The notes under the pieces are model-generated. The model was given only the letters and a program-made list of their open reading frames with translations. It did not search any database and had not been told where the DNA came from. The translations under genes and the position numbers were made by a program. DNA of 64,000 bases, taken from assembly GCF_021404465.1 (NCBI RefSeq), contig NZ_JABFTT010000009.1, forward strand, positions 124,001-188,000, given 5' to 3'. Source of the stretch: Billgrantia zhangzhouensis. Its GTDB lineage: Bacteria > Pseudomonadota > Gammaproteobacteria > Pseudomonadales > Halomonadaceae. Each line of letters opens with the position of its first letter. Within the stretch, counting starts at the first letter, position 1. Positions 37,128 to 46,136 of the stretch are shown piece by piece.

Positions 37128-37958
37128 ATGGCCAAGCAATCCAGTCGGTTCGACTACTACAAAAGCCAGCAAATACCCGGAGTGACAGTGCTCCAGGCAG
37201 CGCTGAGCGACTTCAGCTACGACCGCCATGCACATGAAGAGTACGCTTTCGGCGTGACCCTTTCCGGCCGGCAGGATTTCTTCAGCGGCGGTGAATTTCA
37301 CCGTAGCCCACCCGGCAACGTCATCCAGTTCAATCCGGACCAGGTGCACGACGGTCATCCGGGTGACGATACCACGCTGGGCTACGTGATGATCTATGTG
37401 CCCACCGCCCAGCTCGAGGCTTCGTTCGCCGATGCGGCAGGGTGCGAAAGTGCCGCTCGATTCCACGGCAGTGAAACCCTGCTGGACGACCCCGGCCTGC
37501 GTCACGCCATCCTCGATCTTGCTCAATTGACGGTTCACCGGCAGGGCACGCGTATCGACCAGGAGCACGCCCTGCACCGCATGGCGACCCGCCTGGTGCA
37601 GCGGGCCGGAAAGTTCCAGCCGGGCGGCAGGGTGAGCCGTCCCGATGCGCTGCTGCTGCGGGCCAAGGAGTACATCCTGGCGCATCTTGAGGCGAATCTC
37701 TCACTGGATGAGGTTAGCCAGGCCGCCCACCTTTCCAAATATCACTTCCTGCGACTGTTCCGGCAGCAGTTCGGCATCACGCCGCACCAGTACGTGTTGA
37801 GCTGCCGGGCCAATGCCGCGCGCCGCGCGTTGGAGGTCGGCGTGGCCCCCTCCGAGGCAGCCTTCCGCTACGGCTTCACCGACCTCAGCCACTTCAACCG
37901 CCGCTTCAAGCGCATCTACGGCAAGACGCCCTACCAGTACCAGCGGAGCGTCGTCTAG
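37128..37958 (+). CDS. AraC-family regulator of the LysE exporter
   Basis: 276 residues: cupin-like sensor (FSYDRHAHEEYAFGVTLSGRQ, VIQFNPDQVHDGHP) followed by two AraC HTH motifs (SLDEVSQAAHLSKYHFLRLFRQ; APSEAAFRYGFTDLSHFNRRFK). It precedes a LysE exporter by 57 bp on the same strand. The regulator at 57055 has the same build and also precedes an amino-acid exporter, so both probably sense the exported amino acid. AGGGAGG precedes ATG. Confidence 0.87.
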   Translation: MAKQSSRFDYYKSQQIPGVTVLQAALSDFSYDRHAHEEYAFGVTLSGRQDFFSGGEFHRSPPGNVIQFNPDQVHDGHPGDDTTLGYVMIYVPTAQLEASFADAAGCESAARFHGSETLLDDPGLRHAILDLAQLTVHRQGTRIDQEHALHRMATRLVQRAGKFQPGGRVSRPDALLLRAKEYILAHLEANLSLDEVSQAAHLSKYHFLRLFRQQFGITPHQYVLSCRANAARRALEVGVAPSEAAFRYGFTDLSHFNRRFKRIYGKTPYQYQRSVV

Positions 37959-38015
37959 AAGCGCTGTACTCCCGCTCGCCCATCCACAACACACCCTCTA
38001 TTTGGAGAGACTCCC

Positions 38016-38627
38016 ATGGAGATCGTCGCCTATGCCTTGGGCGTCATGTACACGCCCGGGCCCGTGAACCTGCTTGGCCTGAACGCCGGTCTCAACGGTC
38101 AGGCCAAGACATCGCTTGGCTTCTTCGCCGGCGTGGGACTCGCCATGCTCACGCTATTCCTGCTGTTCGGTTGGGCCGGGGCGGCCTGGGTGCGCGGGGA
38201 CATGCTCGCCGTGGTAGGCGCGGTGGGGTGCGGCTACATCTTGTACCTGGCGCTCAAGATCGCTCGCTCCAGCATCGATCTTGGTGCGGCAAAACACGTA
38301 CCGCGCGTGCTGAGCTTCCGTGATGGTCTGATCATGCAGCTCTGCAATCCCAAGGCGATGATCGCAACCCTGCCGATCGCCACCATTCAGTTCCCCGCCG
38401 CCGGCATCCATGGCGTGAGCCTGCTGTTCTGGTCGCTTGGGCTGGCCGCGCTGGCCTTTGGTGCTCCCACCAGTTACGCGCTCATGGGCGCCGTGGTTGG
38501 CCAACGCCTCGCGAATCCCCGGTTGCTGAAGGGCTTCAGCCTCGCCATGGCGGCGCTGCTGGTATGGGTCGCCATCACCATCGGCTACGAGCACGTGTGG
38601 CTGCCGCTGGCCTCGGGCACTTTTTGA
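38016..38627 (+). CDS. LysE/RhtB-type amino-acid exporter
   Basis: 203 residues with six membrane helices. Family features are YTPGPVNLLGLNAGLNGQ at the start and MQLCNPKAMIATLP in the middle. Such carriers expel amino acids or derivatives when internal levels rise. The AraC gene directly upstream probably controls it. Confidence 0.88.
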   Translation: MEIVAYALGVMYTPGPVNLLGLNAGLNGQAKTSLGFFAGVGLAMLTLFLLFGWAGAAWVRGDMLAVVGAVGCGYILYLALKIARSSIDLGAAKHVPRVLSFRDGLIMQLCNPKAMIATLPIATIQFPAAGIHGVSLLFWSLGLAALAFGAPTSYALMGAVVGQRLANPRLLKGFSLAMAALLVWVAITIGYEHVWLPLASGTF

Positions 38628-38648
38628 GAGACCCCTTTCGCCGCGCGG

Positions 38649-39041
38649 CTACTCCTCAATCCGCCCCGTGTCGTCACGATCACAGTCGTAGCGCTTCATG
38701 TGCGGAAACAGCGGCAGCCAGGCCTCGCGGCGCACGACCCAGCTTTCGTAGGTAGGCCTCAACTGGTCAGGGGTATCCAGGGTACCCAGGTGCACTTCGA
38801 CTTCATTCCCGGTGCGGGCGAACACCGACGAGCCGCAGCGGGGGCAGAAGAAACGTCCGTGGTAATCGCGGGTTTCGCCTTTGATCGTTACCGCCTCCTG
38901 GGGGAACACCGCGGAGGCGTAGAAGAGCGCGCCATGGTGCTTGCGACAGTCCAGGCAGTGGCAGATGCCGACGCGGCAGGGGCGTCCCGATGCCACGACT
39001 CGAACGTTACCGCAAAGGCAACCGCCGGTGTATTGCTCCAT
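38649..39041 (-). CDS. GFA-family (glutathione-dependent formaldehyde-activating-like) protein
   Basis: 130 residues with the GFA zinc-Cys pattern: TGGCLCGNVR, GICHCLDCRKHHGA and FFCPRCGSS. The family binds two zinc ions; formaldehyde activation is known only for some members. AAAGGAGG precedes ATG 39041, which fixes the start. It is divergent from nfsA. Confidence 0.85.
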   Translation of the reverse strand: MEQYTGGCLCGNVRVVASGRPCRVGICHCLDCRKHHGALFYASAVFPQEAVTIKGETRDYHGRFFCPRCGSSVFARTGNEVEVHLGTLDTPDQLRPTYESWVVRREAWLPLFPHMKRYDCDRDDTGRIEE

Positions 39042-39227
39042 GCTAGGCCTCCTTTGTATCGACTGACCGTTCAGCGAGAAGTGGGCTGAGTGCCCTGCAG
39101 AAGTGATAGCGCAAGGGTAGCGCTTTCTTTGGGACATGCCTGAAACCACGCCTGCAAAAATGCAAAGCGCGCCGGAATGAAAGATAATAAGCAGGGTAAC
39201 GAAACGACACGCATATCGTGAGGCGAC

Positions 39228-39959
39228 ATGAATCCCACCATCGAACTGCTGAAATCCCATCGCTCGATTCGCAAATTCACCGACCGTAAAATCCCGCACG
39301 AGCTGCTGGTCGAGCTGATTCGCGCCGGCCAGGCTGCCGCAACCTCAAGCCATGTCCAGGCCTATACCGTCATCCACGTTAAGAACCCGGCCAACCGAGA
39401 AAAGATTGCCGAGCTGGCCGGAGGGCAGTCGTACGTAGCCACCGCCTCCGATTTCCTGGTGTTCTGCGCCGACATGAAGCGACCCACCGAGGCGTCTGAG
39501 CGCACCGGCGCCAACGTCGTGCGCGGCATGACCGAGCAACTGCTGGTAGCCAGTGTGGACACTGCGCTGATGGCCCAGAACGTGGCCATCGCTGCCGAGT
39601 CCGAGGGTCTCGGTATCTGCTACATCGGCGGCATTCGTAATAACCCGCAGGCCATCAGCGACTTGTTGCACCTGCCCGAACACGTCTATCCGGTATTCGG
39701 CATGTGCCTCGGCTACCCGGCCGCCGATCCGAACGTCAAGCCGCGCCTGCCGGTGGAAGCGATCCTCAAGGAGGACTATTACACCGACGACAGCGAGCTG
39801 GTGGCTGCCTTCGATGACGCCATGCAGGACTATTACAGTGAGCGTCGCGGCGGCACCAAGGATTCCAACTGGTCGAAGAACCTGACCCCGCTGTTCGACA
39901 GCAAGCTGCGCGCCCACATGCGTGAGTTTCTCATCCGACAGGGCTTCGAGATGAAGTGA
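39228..39959 (+). CDS. nfsA: NfsA-type oxygen-insensitive nitroreductase
   Basis: 243 residues, the usual NfsA size: SHRSIRKFTDRKIP (FMN-binding Arg/Ser), AATSSHVQAYTVIHV, ESEGLGICYIGGIRNN, FGMCLGYPA, and the C-terminal excursion SNWSKNLTPLF. It reduces nitroaromatics and quinones with NADPH via FMN in the cytosol. Its last ~470 bp recur about 98% identical at 49734, marking the left edge of an apparent island that begins just after this stop. Confidence 0.93.
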   Translation: MNPTIELLKSHRSIRKFTDRKIPHELLVELIRAGQAAATSSHVQAYTVIHVKNPANREKIAELAGGQSYVATASDFLVFCADMKRPTEASERTGANVVRGMTEQLLVASVDTALMAQNVAIAAESEGLGICYIGGIRNNPQAISDLLHLPEHVYPVFGMCLGYPAADPNVKPRLPVEAILKEDYYTDDSELVAAFDDAMQDYYSERRGGTKDSNWSKNLTPLFDSKLRAHMREFLIRQGFEMK

Positions 39960-39970
39960 GTCGGCCCTCC

Positions 39971-39992
39971 GGCCCCCGGCGATCCGGGGGCC
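39971..39992 (+). terminator. Hairpin after nfsA
   Basis: GGCCCCCGG and CCGGGGGCC form a nine-base stem with a CGAT loop, 12 bp after nfsA. A T-run is absent. The hairpin is not present after the second nfsA fragment. Confidence 0.6.
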
Positions 39993-40037
39993 TGCCTCTG
40001 ACCATTTCCTTGTTGGGCTGGCTCAACCCGCACAACC

Positions 40038-40655
40038 TTACTCCGGTTGGGTGGCCTGCATGGAGGCTCGCTTCGAGAAGTCAGTAAACCAGACGGCGAG
40101 TTGTTGGTGAGTGCTTCGCCAGTCCTTGTCCGGAAAACGAAAATCGAGATAGGCAAGCGTACATGCTGTCGCAATACTACCGATCGTGACCGGCCCCTGC
40201 AGAACCGTGAGCCAACGATTCTCAAGATCATCCAGGCCGCTGTCGACCTTTTCCATCTGACTGTCGTGCCATAGTGCCCAATAGTACTCTTGGGGCCTCA
40301 GCACCGCTTCATAGCGGCACAGTAGGGCAGCATCGAGAATCGAGTCTGCCAAGGCTTCCAGCGTCATCGCGGAGAACCGGTCCTTGATATTCCCTGGATA
40401 AAGTAAGGAGGACGGTGAAAGGGTGTCTATGTAGGCACATATCACCCGGCTATCGAAGAGTGGGGAATCATCCTCCAGCAACGCCGTTGGTACCTTGCCC
40501 GATGGATTCTCCTTGACAATTTCCGGGTCTCGCTTGACCGGCCAGGCTTTGGATGAGAGCTTTTCTATCTGGTCAATGACCCCTTTCTCATGGGCGCAAA
40601 CCAGTACCTTTCTGACAAAAGGAGAGGTAGGCGAGTGAAACAATCTTATCTTCAT
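40038..40655 (-). CDS. Glutathione S-transferase family protein
   Basis: 205 residues. The thioredoxin-like N-terminal domain reads IRLFHSPTSPFVRKVLVCAHEKG, with NPSGKVPTALLEDDSPLFDSRVI as the glutathione-binding cis-Pro and Ser region. A helical C-terminal domain follows. Start at ATG 40655 behind AGAGGT. It lies at the left end of the island on the strand opposite to the catabolic operon and may detoxify or isomerise an intermediate; that is inference. Confidence 0.85.
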   Translation of the reverse strand: MKIRLFHSPTSPFVRKVLVCAHEKGVIDQIEKLSSKAWPVKRDPEIVKENPSGKVPTALLEDDSPLFDSRVICAYIDTLSPSSLLYPGNIKDRFSAMTLEALADSILDAALLCRYEAVLRPQEYYWALWHDSQMEKVDSGLDDLENRWLTVLQGPVTIGSIATACTLAYLDFRFPDKDWRSTHQQLAVWFTDFSKRASMQATQPE

Positions 40656-40689
40656 TCTTGAGACCTCTAAATCTTTGTTGTCGATAGGG

Positions 40690-41391
40690 CTAGCCATATT
40701 TCTGATGTTGCAGCAGGTTGGGATCCTCGCGTAGCCGGTCCACAAGCAGTTCTCCAGCGAAGTAGACATGTTCGTGCATCAAGGCGGCGGCTCGTTCACC
40801 GTCACCAAGTCGCAGTGCCTTGACGATGCGGCGGTGATCGTCATGGGAACGATAGATTACGTCGAAGTCATCCCACAGGATTACCCTGTCTGAGACCAAT
40901 GGCACGTTGTGAGATCTGTCCACAAAGTCTTTTAAAAGCGGGTTGTGAGCGGATTCCATGATGGTTTCATGGAAATCGACATTCATCTTGCGATATTCAG
41001 GAAGAGCGTCGGGAACCAGCTCTCCTGCGGATAGGATCCTGTCGCCAATTTCTACTAGCTCGTCAAGCCGATCCAAAGTGCTGGCGGCTAATCCGGTCCT
41101 GGCAGCGACACGGCATGCTAACGCTTCCAGAGACGAGCGTACTTCAAAAACCCCCCTTATGTTATCCACGGAAAATTGCTTGACCCGGTATCCTCGGTTG
41201 GATTCATAGTCGAGCAGGCCGTCCTGGGCAAGGCTTGCCAGTGCCGCGCGCACGGGTGTCCTCGAAAGGCCAAGAACGCTTGAGAGATGATCTTGATGTA
41301 CGCGTTCACCGGGGCACAGATGCCCTGTCAGGATCATCTCTCGAAGCGCATCCTTAGCCGCATCGGCGACAGTCCCTCCATTCTCGCTCAT
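40690..41391 (-). CDS. GntR-family (FadR/FCD) regulator of the catabolic cluster
   Basis: 233 residues: GntR winged helix (LREMILTGHLCPGERVHQDHLSSVLGLSRTPVRAALASLAQDGLL) and a helical FCD domain with the metal-binding pattern Asp...His-x3...His (NVDFHETIMESAHN, HDDHRRI). FCD regulators respond to carboxylic acids. It is divergent from the SDR-TRAP operon with 188 bp between starts. The A/T-rich gap around 41470-41540 carries TATCCAAAAATAT and TTATCCAATCTTGGATG-type half sites. ATG 41391 follows GGGGAGG. Confidence 0.87.
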   Translation of the reverse strand: MSENGGTVADAAKDALREMILTGHLCPGERVHQDHLSSVLGLSRTPVRAALASLAQDGLLDYESNRGYRVKQFSVDNIRGVFEVRSSLEALACRVAARTGLAASTLDRLDELVEIGDRILSAGELVPDALPEYRKMNVDFHETIMESAHNPLLKDFVDRSHNVPLVSDRVILWDDFDVIYRSHDDHRRIVKALRLGDGERAAALMHEHVYFAGELLVDRLREDPNLLQHQKYG

Positions 41392-41579
41392 CGCCGAGCC
41401 TCCCCTGTCTGCTGTGTCGTCAGCATGAATCATGCTCCATACCATCTTTTCGTGCAACCCAGGGAAAGCCAGAATTTATCCAAAAATATCGCTAAAGGCC
41501 AAATTTTCACGAAATATCTTGACGTATCCGGGTTAATTTATCCAATCTTGGATGTAGACACCTGACGGAGGAAACGCTA

Positions 41580-42338
41580 GTGATCAATGTGGCTCTCGTG
41601 ACAGGCGCCAGTGGCGGTATCGGCAAGGCAGTGTGTGAGCGGCTGGCAAGGGATGGATATCGGGTCGTGGCGACCGATCTGTCCGAAGCCGCGGCCGTCG
41701 CCTTGGCAGCTCGGCTGCCTGGCGAGGGACACGTGGGCTATGCACTGGATGTTACGGATGATGGTGGTATCGCATCGCTCCTGACAAAGGTCGAGGAGCA
41801 GCACGGCCCGATAAGGGCCTTGGTCGCTGCGGCGGGGATCTTGCTGCTCGACGATGACGGACAGAGGCGACCCATAACACAGATTTCGAATGAGGAATGG
41901 CAGAAGACGCAGGAGGTGAACAGCAGTGGCACCTTCTACTTGATGCGCGCCTTTCTGCGTCTGAGAGGCGTGCAACGGTTAGAGGGAGCCAGGTTCATCG
42001 CCTTTTCTTCTGTGGCGGCACAGCTTGGCGGATATCGCTCGAGTGCTGCTTACATCGCCAGCAAGAGTGCCGTCCTTGGCCTGGTCAAGGCGGGGGCTCG
42101 GGAGGGGGCCGAGATGGGTGTGCTGGTCAATGCGGTGGCACCCGGCTTGATAGACGCTCCCATGCTGCGTCTTTCCCTTGATCCTTCTGCTGATCAGGAA
42201 GTGCAAAAGACAATTCCGCAGGGACGTATCGGTACACCAGAGGACGTCGCCGGGGCGGTATCGTTTCTTGCGAGTCTCGACAGTGCCTATACCACCGGCA
42301 GTGTTATCGACGTCAATGGTGGCTACAGGATGCAATGA
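41580..42338 (+). CDS. SDR dehydrogenase 1 of the catabolic cluster
   Basis: 252 residues, classical SDR: TGASGGIGKA, NAG replaced by AAAGIL, catalytic Ser in IAFSSVAAQL, YIASK as Tyr-x3-Lys, and the PG motif VNAVAPGLIDAPM. Asp in ATDLSEA after strand 2 favours NAD. It starts at GTG 41580 after GGAGG and its stop overlaps dctQ by four bases, so dehydrogenase and uptake are co-translated. It may act on the imported hydroxy-compound. Confidence 0.87.
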   Translation: MINVALVTGASGGIGKAVCERLARDGYRVVATDLSEAAAVALAARLPGEGHVGYALDVTDDGGIASLLTKVEEQHGPIRALVAAAGILLLDDDGQRRPITQISNEEWQKTQEVNSSGTFYLMRAFLRLRGVQRLEGARFIAFSSVAAQLGGYRSSAAYIASKSAVLGLVKAGAREGAEMGVLVNAVAPGLIDAPMLRLSLDPSADQEVQKTIPQGRIGTPEDVAGAVSFLASLDSAYTTGSVIDVNGGYRMQ

Positions 42339-42847
42339 TGACTAGGCTGGCAAATCATATAAGTTACGCACTTGCCGTGGTGGCAGCACTCTCACTGGGT
42401 TTGATGATGCTGCATGTAACGGCGGATGTAATAGGAAAGCATTTTTTTAATAGCCCTATACCGGGGACTACAGAGGTGGTTGCCAGCTATTACATGGTGG
42501 CGGTAGTCTTCTTGCCCTTGGCGTGGGTTGAAGTCCGCGAAGGTTCCATCGTCGTAGAACTTCTATATGGGTTGTTCCCGTTGGCGGCAAAGAAAGTACT
42601 TCTTGCTGTCGCAACGACTCTTTCTGCATTCTTCTACGGTGGCCTGGCCTGGCTTTCGTGGGCCCCAGCACTGCATGCATGGAAGATTGGTGAAGTGGTG
42701 GAAGGAGCTTGGCGAGTCGTTATTTGGCCTACCAAGTTTTTACTTCCTCTAGGCCTGGCACTCGCTTGCCTGGTAATGACCATTCGCTTGATAGATATTT
42801 TTCGAGGAAGTTATCAGCCTATCGAAACGTCGCAAGCGGAGGAATAA
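42335..42847 (+). CDS. dctQ: TRAP transporter small permease
   Basis: 170 residues with four membrane helices of the DctQ type (MLHVTADVIGKHFFNSPIPGTTEVV, LAWVEVREGSIVVELLY). The small subunit holds the large permease in the Na+-driven TRAP complex. It overlaps the preceding SDR stop (ATGATG) and is followed by dctM after four bases. Confidence 0.9.
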   Translation: MMTRLANHISYALAVVAALSLGLMMLHVTADVIGKHFFNSPIPGTTEVVASYYMVAVVFLPLAWVEVREGSIVVELLYGLFPLAAKKVLLAVATTLSAFFYGGLAWLSWAPALHAWKIGEVVEGAWRVVIWPTKFLLPLGLALACLVMTIRLIDIFRGSYQPIETSQAEE

Positions 42848-42851
42848 TAAA

Positions 42852-44153
42852 ATGGATCGTCTCGAAATAGGTTTCATGGGGATAATTGCGACGCTGGTCA
42901 TGATCGGTTTTCGAGTTCCGATCGCGGTTGCAATGGGGGTGGCGTCATTCGCTGGTATCTATTTCATGATGGGGATCATGCCAGCCATAGGCATCAGCAG
43001 GGCGATTCCTTATGACCTTATAGGAAACTGGAACCTTTCCGCTGTCCCGATGTTTCTCCTGATGGGCTACATCGCGTCATCTGCGGGATTGAGCAACGGC
43101 CTGTTCAAAGCTGCAAGGGTGTTTCTGAATCGAGTACCTGGAGGACTCGCGACTGCGAGTGTAGCATCGAGTGCAATGTTTGCATCAGCCAGTGGGTCGA
43201 GTGTGGCAACGGCAGCAGCATTTTCACGAATTGCCATTCCTGAAATGCTGAAAGCCGGTTATGCCCCTTCCTTAGCCGCTGGATCGGTTGCGGCTGCAGG
43301 AACCTTGGGCTCGCTGATTCCGCCTAGTGTGCTGTTGATCGTCTATGGGATTACGATGGGTGTATCGATCAACACGTTGTTTATGGCGGCGGTTATTCCA
43401 GGCATACTGTCAGGGCTTGTGTTTACAATTATGATAACGGTCCGATGTATGTTGAACCCTAGCTTGGCTCCAAGGGTTGAGGAGAAAACTACCTGGGGAC
43501 AAAAGCTGAATCTATTGCGGGATATATGGCCGCTTCCAGTGCTGATTGTCGGGGTGCTTGGTGGAATTTTTAGCGGTATATTTACAGCGACTGAAGCCGG
43601 TGCGATAGGTGCCTTCCTAGCCTGTATAATAGCGCTATTCCGTCGCGCACTTACTACTGATGTCCTAAAGAGAGCCGTGATTGATACGGCAATAGGAACG
43701 GCTTCAATATTTATTATAGTTATGTCAGCAGCCCTTTTTTCCAGCTTTATTGCTTTGTCAACCTTGCCTAACTGGGTAACAGCGCAACTCGCTGGTTTTG
43801 ATGCCATCTGGGTAATAATATTAATTTGCCTTCTCTACATAGTCCTTGGATGTTTTCTTGAAAGCATTTCAATTATACTTTTGACAGTGCCAGTTCTTGC
43901 CCCGCTGCTGATTGGGATGGATATCAATTTGATCTGGTTTGGGGTGTTGGTTATTAAGTTGCTGGAAACGGGGCTTATTACTCCCCCTGTCGGAATGAAT
44001 GTGTACATAATTAGATCAAGCCTTGGGAGCTCAATGCCATTGGGGACGATTTTCTCAGGTGTCTCGTGGTTCATCCTTGCAGATGCCTTCACCATAGTGC
44101 TACTTGTTGCTTTTCCTGTGTTAACGCTTTGGCTGCCAGGAATTGCAGGCTGA
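42852..44153 (+). CDS. dctM: TRAP transporter large permease
   Basis: 433 residues, about twelve helices and hairpins of the DctM type: LMGYIASSAGLSNGLFKAA, SGSSVATAAAFSRIAIPEM, AAGTLGSLIPPSVLLIVYG, and TEAGAIGAF. It forms the Na+-coupled transport path. ATA and TTT codons are common, unlike flanking core genes. It is cotranscribed with dctQ. Confidence 0.92.
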   Translation: MDRLEIGFMGIIATLVMIGFRVPIAVAMGVASFAGIYFMMGIMPAIGISRAIPYDLIGNWNLSAVPMFLLMGYIASSAGLSNGLFKAARVFLNRVPGGLATASVASSAMFASASGSSVATAAAFSRIAIPEMLKAGYAPSLAAGSVAAAGTLGSLIPPSVLLIVYGITMGVSINTLFMAAVIPGILSGLVFTIMITVRCMLNPSLAPRVEEKTTWGQKLNLLRDIWPLPVLIVGVLGGIFSGIFTATEAGAIGAFLACIIALFRRALTTDVLKRAVIDTAIGTASIFIIVMSAALFSSFIALSTLPNWVTAQLAGFDAIWVIILICLLYIVLGCFLESISIILLTVPVLAPLLIGMDINLIWFGVLVIKLLETGLITPPVGMNVYIIRSSLGSSMPLGTIFSGVSWFILADAFTIVLLVAFPVLTLWLPGIAG

Positions 44154-44220
44154 GTGGCGCTGTAACTCAGCAATAAAAACAATGCAGTATTTTGTGGCTC
44201 ATTATAACCAGGAGGCAATA

Positions 44221-45339
44221 ATGAAAAAGATGGCTTGTACTGCTGTGGCACTGGCTGGCGTAGTAGCCCTCCCTGCATTGGGGAATACCTACATCGCTAC
44301 AAACTGGATGTCACCTGTCCATATCCTTAACGAACAACCATACCAGCGGTTTTCCGAAGATATATCGGAAAGCACCAATGGTGAAATGTCTTTCGAAGTT
44401 TATTCCAGTGGATCTCTTGTGCCTGCCCGAACAACCATGCAGGGCATCAGGGACGGAGTGGCACAGTTGGGTGTTGTATATCCTGGCTATACGCCATCTG
44501 AACTGCCTGTGAATAACGTGCTGAATGATCTGGTATTTACGTCTGATGACGCCTTGGCTGCCGCTATTGCCTACACGGATATCGGTATCAATAATGAGTT
44601 CGTGAGAGAGGAATGGAATGACAATGGAGGGATTTTCGTAGGAGGCTACTCGACTCCTGTTTACCATTTCATCTGCATGGATCCGATTCGCAGCGTAGAG
44701 GATGCACGAGGAAAGAGGATCCGCACGGCCGGTGGGGCCCAGACTGACTGGGTGAGAAAACTTGGGGGTGTCCCGGTATCCGTTCCGATTGGGGATGTCT
44801 ATTCAGGCCTGAGCCGCGGATCAATCGATTGTACTCTTTCGGATCCTACCAACCTGGATAAGGGGAACAAGTTCTGGGAGGTTGCGGAAAGTGTCACCAC
44901 CTTACCGATGGGGGTGGTGATGGGAGCGACTTACGTCATGAACCCCTCGTTCTGGCAGGGCCTGAATGAAGAGCAAAAGCACACCCTCCTTGATCATCTG
45001 GCCTTGGGCATTGCACGTACCCAGGCCACCTATGCTGCCGATGTGGAAGCGGCACTCGAAGGATCTCGCGAGCGGGGCCTTGAAATTCTTTCCCCCGATG
45101 AAGACCTCATCGAGGCGCTTGCCGAATTCCAAGCAGGGTTTGTTGATGCGCTTCCCCAAAAGGCCATGGAGGAGCGGGGGGTAGACAACCCTTCCTCTCT
45201 CATAGACGAATTCATCGCCAAGCAGGCAGAGTGGAGCGAGCTTCTTGATACTGTCGATCGTACCGACCCTGAAGCCATTGCCCAACTCATTCGCGATGAA
45301 ATCTATAGTGAGCTTGATCTCGCCAGTTTCGGCCATTGA
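44221..45339 (+). CDS. dctP: TRAP substrate-binding protein
   Basis: 372 residues with a leader (CTAVALAGVVALPALGNT). DctP-fold features are TNWMSPVHILNEQPYQRF, the conserved Arg in ARGKRIRTAGG that pairs with a substrate carboxylate, and GDVYSGLSRGSIDC. The ligand should therefore be an organic acid. ATG 44221 follows AGGAGG; an in-frame start 26 codons upstream lies ahead of the leader and is rejected. A terminator follows. Confidence 0.9.
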   Translation: MKKMACTAVALAGVVALPALGNTYIATNWMSPVHILNEQPYQRFSEDISESTNGEMSFEVYSSGSLVPARTTMQGIRDGVAQLGVVYPGYTPSELPVNNVLNDLVFTSDDALAAAIAYTDIGINNEFVREEWNDNGGIFVGGYSTPVYHFICMDPIRSVEDARGKRIRTAGGAQTDWVRKLGGVPVSVPIGDVYSGLSRGSIDCTLSDPTNLDKGNKFWEVAESVTTLPMGVVMGATYVMNPSFWQGLNEEQKHTLLDHLALGIARTQATYAADVEAALEGSRERGLEILSPDEDLIEALAEFQAGFVDALPQKAMEERGVDNPSSLIDEFIAKQAEWSELLDTVDRTDPEAIAQLIRDEIYSELDLASFGH

Positions 45340-45345
45340 TGTAGC

Positions 45346-45375
45346 AGGGCCGGCATCATGCTGGCCCTTTATTTT
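45346..45375 (+). terminator. Terminator inside the catabolic cluster
   Basis: AGGGCCGGCA pairs with TGCTGGCCCT (one G-T pair) around TCA, then TTTATTTT. It lies after dctP and before SDR 2, so transporter and enzyme genes may be made at different levels. Confidence 0.8.
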
Positions 45376-45391
45376 AATCTAGGGGGAAAGC

Positions 45392-46126
45392 ATGTCCATG
45401 CCAGGAACAGCAATTGTAACTGGAGGCGGCGCCGGTATTGGGCGAGCTATTTCATTGCGACTATCACGATCTGGTTACAAAGTCATTGTGGTGGACCTGA
45501 AAGAGGATATGGCAAACGAAACAGTTCAGCTTGTTGAAGAAGCAGGAGGGCAAGGCGATGCATATGTTCTAGATATAACCGACGGTCGTGAGGTAGAGAA
45601 ATTTTTTCTTTCCGTTTCGCAAGTGGAGTGCCTTGTCAACAATGCAGGTTCCTTTAGTGTCAAACCATTCACCGAGCTGACTGTTGACGACTTCAGATCC
45701 ATGTATGAAGTCAATCTGGTTGCCATGTTTGATCTGACCCAAAAGGCTGCCTTCCGAATGCCTGAGGGTGGGGCGATAATCAATATTGCCTCACGCGCCA
45801 TGCTGGGCGCCAAGCAATATATACATTACTCATCCTCAAAGGCAGCTGTCGTTGGATTTACCAAATCCTTGGCTCTTGAACTGGCCGATAAAGGGATAAC
45901 GGTGAATGCTGTGGCGCCAGGGGTCATAGAGACGGATATGCTCAAGTCGCGATCGGATACTGATCTGGACGCTCTGAGGAGCATACAGCCAATGGGCAAG
46001 CTGGGGTCGGTGGATGACATTGCTGGCGCTGTGAACTTTCTCTCCTCCGACGAAGCCAGGTTCATAACGGGGCAAGTGTTACTTGTGGACGGTGGTCGTT
46101 CTCTTGGCGGCGCTACAAGCATATAA
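45392..46126 (+). CDS. SDR dehydrogenase 2 of the catabolic cluster
   Basis: 244 residues: TGGGAGIGRA, NNAGSFS, Ser in INIASRAML, YSSSK at the active site, and VNAVAPGVIETDM. Asp after strand 2 (VVDLKED) points to NAD. It resembles FabG-type and alicyclic alcohol dehydrogenases. GGGGGAAAG precedes ATG. It lies 10 bp before the next SDR. Confidence 0.87.
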   Translation: MSMPGTAIVTGGGAGIGRAISLRLSRSGYKVIVVDLKEDMANETVQLVEEAGGQGDAYVLDITDGREVEKFFLSVSQVECLVNNAGSFSVKPFTELTVDDFRSMYEVNLVAMFDLTQKAAFRMPEGGAIINIASRAMLGAKQYIHYSSSKAAVVGFTKSLALELADKGITVNAVAPGVIETDMLKSRSDTDLDALRSIQPMGKLGSVDDIAGAVNFLSSDEARFITGQVLLVDGGRSLGGATSI

Positions 46127-46136
46127 GGAGGCTTCG

